NCBI GenBank assembly: GCA_902806575.1
Contig: CADCXD010000002.1
Location: 1,922,001-1,986,000, forward strand
DNA length: 64,000 bases
From: Jackrogersella multiformis
Taxonomy: Eukaryota; Ascomycota; Sordariomycetes; Xylariales; Hypoxylaceae
Reading direction: 5' to 3'
Each line of letters starts with the position of its first letter. The first letter of the stretch is position 1. The notes below the pieces were generated by a model that saw only the letters and a program-made list of their open reading frames with translations, was not told the origin of the DNA and ran no database searches. The translations under genes were made by a program, and so were the position numbers. Below are positions 62,453 to 64,000 of this stretch, in pieces.

Positions 62453-64000
62453 ATGCCGTCGAACGCGTCGGAAGAAGAACTTACCCGCGAGGTTAAGCCT
62501 GCTCCCGCCACCATGGCTCAAGAGAAGGATATGCGTTCGTCTGGCCCGGAGAGCCGGTCGGCCGACCGTGCGCCGGGGGTGATCGACGCTCATGCGGAAC
62601 GGCGCCTCCTCCGCAAGATTGACCTGCACGTCTGGCCCATCCTGTTCCTCATCTACGTGATGTCTTTCCTCGACCGCATCAACATCAGCAACGCCCGGAT
62701 CCAGGGCATGACGGAGGAGCTCGACCTCTACGGGAACAGGTTCAACATCGCCCTCTTCGTAAGTTCGTCCGGCCCCGCGCGCGTCGGACCGCCTTGCTGA
62801 CGCCTCCCAGGTCTACTTCATCCCGTACATCCTGCTCGAGGTGCCCAGCAACATGGTATTCAGGAAGACTAAGCCCGAGTACTACCTCCCGTTCCTCATG
62901 TTCAGCTGGGCCGTCATCAACATGTGCATGGGCTTCGTCACGACGTACGAGGGGCTCATCGTGCTGCGCTTCTTCCTCGGCTGCTTCGAGGCCGGCATCC
63001 TGCCCGCCATCGTCTACCTGACCTCCATGTACTACAAGCGCCACGAGTTCCAGACCCGCATGAGCTTCTTCTTCTGCTCCACCGTGGTCGGCGGCGCCTT
63101 CGGAGGGGTAAGTAACCTAACTCGCTGCGCCCTTCCCGCATGCCGAGCCCCCGCCCGTCTCGCGTACCTCCCTACCTAGTATGAGGGGAATGCAGCAGTG
63201 GCGCCGATAACGTTGGGCTGACCACATGAACAGCTTCTCGCGTACGCCATCGCCGACCTGGACGGCCGCCACGGCCTCGCGGGCTGGCGCTGGATCTTCA
63301 TCATCGAAGGAGCCGCCACGGCCGTCGTGGCCGGAGCGTCCGTGTTCCTCATAGTAGACTGGCCGGAGCACTGCCGGTTCCTCACGCCGGAGGAGAAGAA
63401 GCAGCTGGAGCTCCGGCTCGCGGACGACGGCGTGGGCCCGGCGGCCCGCATGGACACGCTGAACGCGTACGCGTACCGGCGCATCCTGACCGACTGGAAG
63501 GTCTGGCTCGGCGCCCTCGTCTACATGGGCGTCGGGATCACGGGCTACGCGACCACCCTCTTCCTGCCCACCATCCTGAGCGAGTTCGGCTGGACCGCGC
63601 GGGCCGCGCAGGTCCACACCATCCCCGTGTACGCCGTGTCCGCGGTGGGCATGGTGTCCGTGGCTTACCTCTCGGACCGCCTCAAACACCGGTACGGCTT
63701 CATCATCCTAGGCTGCTCCATCGCGACCGTCGGCTACGGCATGCTGCTGTGCCAGGGCAGCCTGTCGGGCGAGGCCAAATACGCTGCCGTCTTCCTGGTG
63801 TCGCTGGGCGGCTTCATCTGCCCGCCCATCGCCCTCGCGTGGCTGTCCAACAACGTCTGCGGCCACTGGAAGCGGTCCTTCTCGTCCGCCATCCAGGTGG
63901 CCCTCGGGAACATCGCCGGCATCGTGGCCGCCCTCATCTACCGGCAGGACGAGGCCCCGCGATACCCGACCGGCTACGGCACCTCCGTCGGGATGATGTG
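62453..64000 (+). CDS. MFS permease, Dal5/allantoate (anion:cation symporter) type, 5' part
   Basis: Exons 62453-62758, 62811-63107 and 63234 to beyond the window end. Introns of 52 and 126 bp (GTAAGT donors, CAG acceptors), phase 0; 456 residues (about 90%) are visible. After a charged N-terminus (1-60) comes DLHVWPILFLIYVMSFLDRINISNARIQGM, the first helix and conserved DR-N-GNAR-like motif of the Dal5/Tna1/Vht1 group. Then FIPYILLEVPSNM, FFLGCFEAGILPAIVYLTSMYYKRHEFQTRMSFFF and GWRWIFIIEG follow, all typical. Helices continue to SSAIQVALGNIAGIV. These plasma-membrane proton symporters import allantoate, nicotinate, pantothenate, biotin or other organic anions; the substrate cannot be told from sequence. 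A second ATG at 62513 (CACCATGGC) has a stronger context and may be the true start. The C-terminal helices are outside the window. Confidence 0.9.

Noticed and set aside
1..64000. CRISPR arrays, rRNA genes, functional tRNA genes, telomere repeats
   Set aside because: No regular spacer array, no 5S/rRNA core motifs, no foldable tRNA and no TTAGGG runs were seen.

Overview
The window looks like a Sordariomycete-type filamentous ascomycete (Pezizomycotina) nuclear contig. Genes carry short introns (about 50-160 bp) with GTNNGT donors and CTAAC/CTGAC-like branch sites. Gene families are typically fungal, and the first 11.8 kb is extremely AT-rich with almost no CpA/TpG but retained CpG, the signature of repeat-induced point mutation (RIP). 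The species cannot be named from the sequence.

Layout. (1) 1-11.8 kb: a RIP-ruined Ty3/gypsy-type LTR retrotransposon on the minus strand (2291-10938, three 144-bp LTR copies in all). A second, 3'-half copy (38-2285) lies in direct tandem with it. (2) 12.3-14.3 kb: an intact two-exon gene of unknown function, 639 aa with a basic RG-rich tail, just outside the RIP block. (3) 14.3-23.0 kb: gene-poor sequence with a CCAAT-containing 61-bp repeat, a tiny RIP-like island and minisatellites. (4) 23.0-38.5 kb, the gene-rich core: a Zn2Cys6 transcription factor; proteasome alpha-4 (PRE6-like) with a 7-nt micro-exon; a CHY zinc-finger (Hot13-like) protein with a 5-nt first coding exon; a single-pass membrane protein; a Ccc1/VIT1-type vacuolar iron/manganese transporter; a secreted acid phosphatase of the phosphoesterase family; and a Gac1-like PP1 regulatory subunit with a CBM21 domain. 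(5) 38.5-54.0 kb: about 15 kb without a recognisable gene, full of the palindromic motif CCTAGGTA. (6) 54.0-64.0 kb: a cytidine-deaminase-fold protein of unknown substrate, a rhodopsin-domain (PTH11/SAT4-like) 7-TM protein, and the 5' part of a Dal5-type MFS permease cut by the window end.

The genes do not form one pathway or an obvious biosynthetic cluster. They mix housekeeping functions (proteasome, CHY protein, glycogen/PP1 control), nutrient handling (iron store, phosphate scavenging, MFS uptake) and accessory genes (unknown 639-aa protein, deaminase, Zn2Cys6 factor, rhodopsin-like receptor). Most gene models below were joined by hand across introns whose donor, acceptor and phase agree. 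Pieces that look like short ORFs on their own (for example the Zn2Cys6 exon and the last exon of the Gac1-like gene) are real exons.
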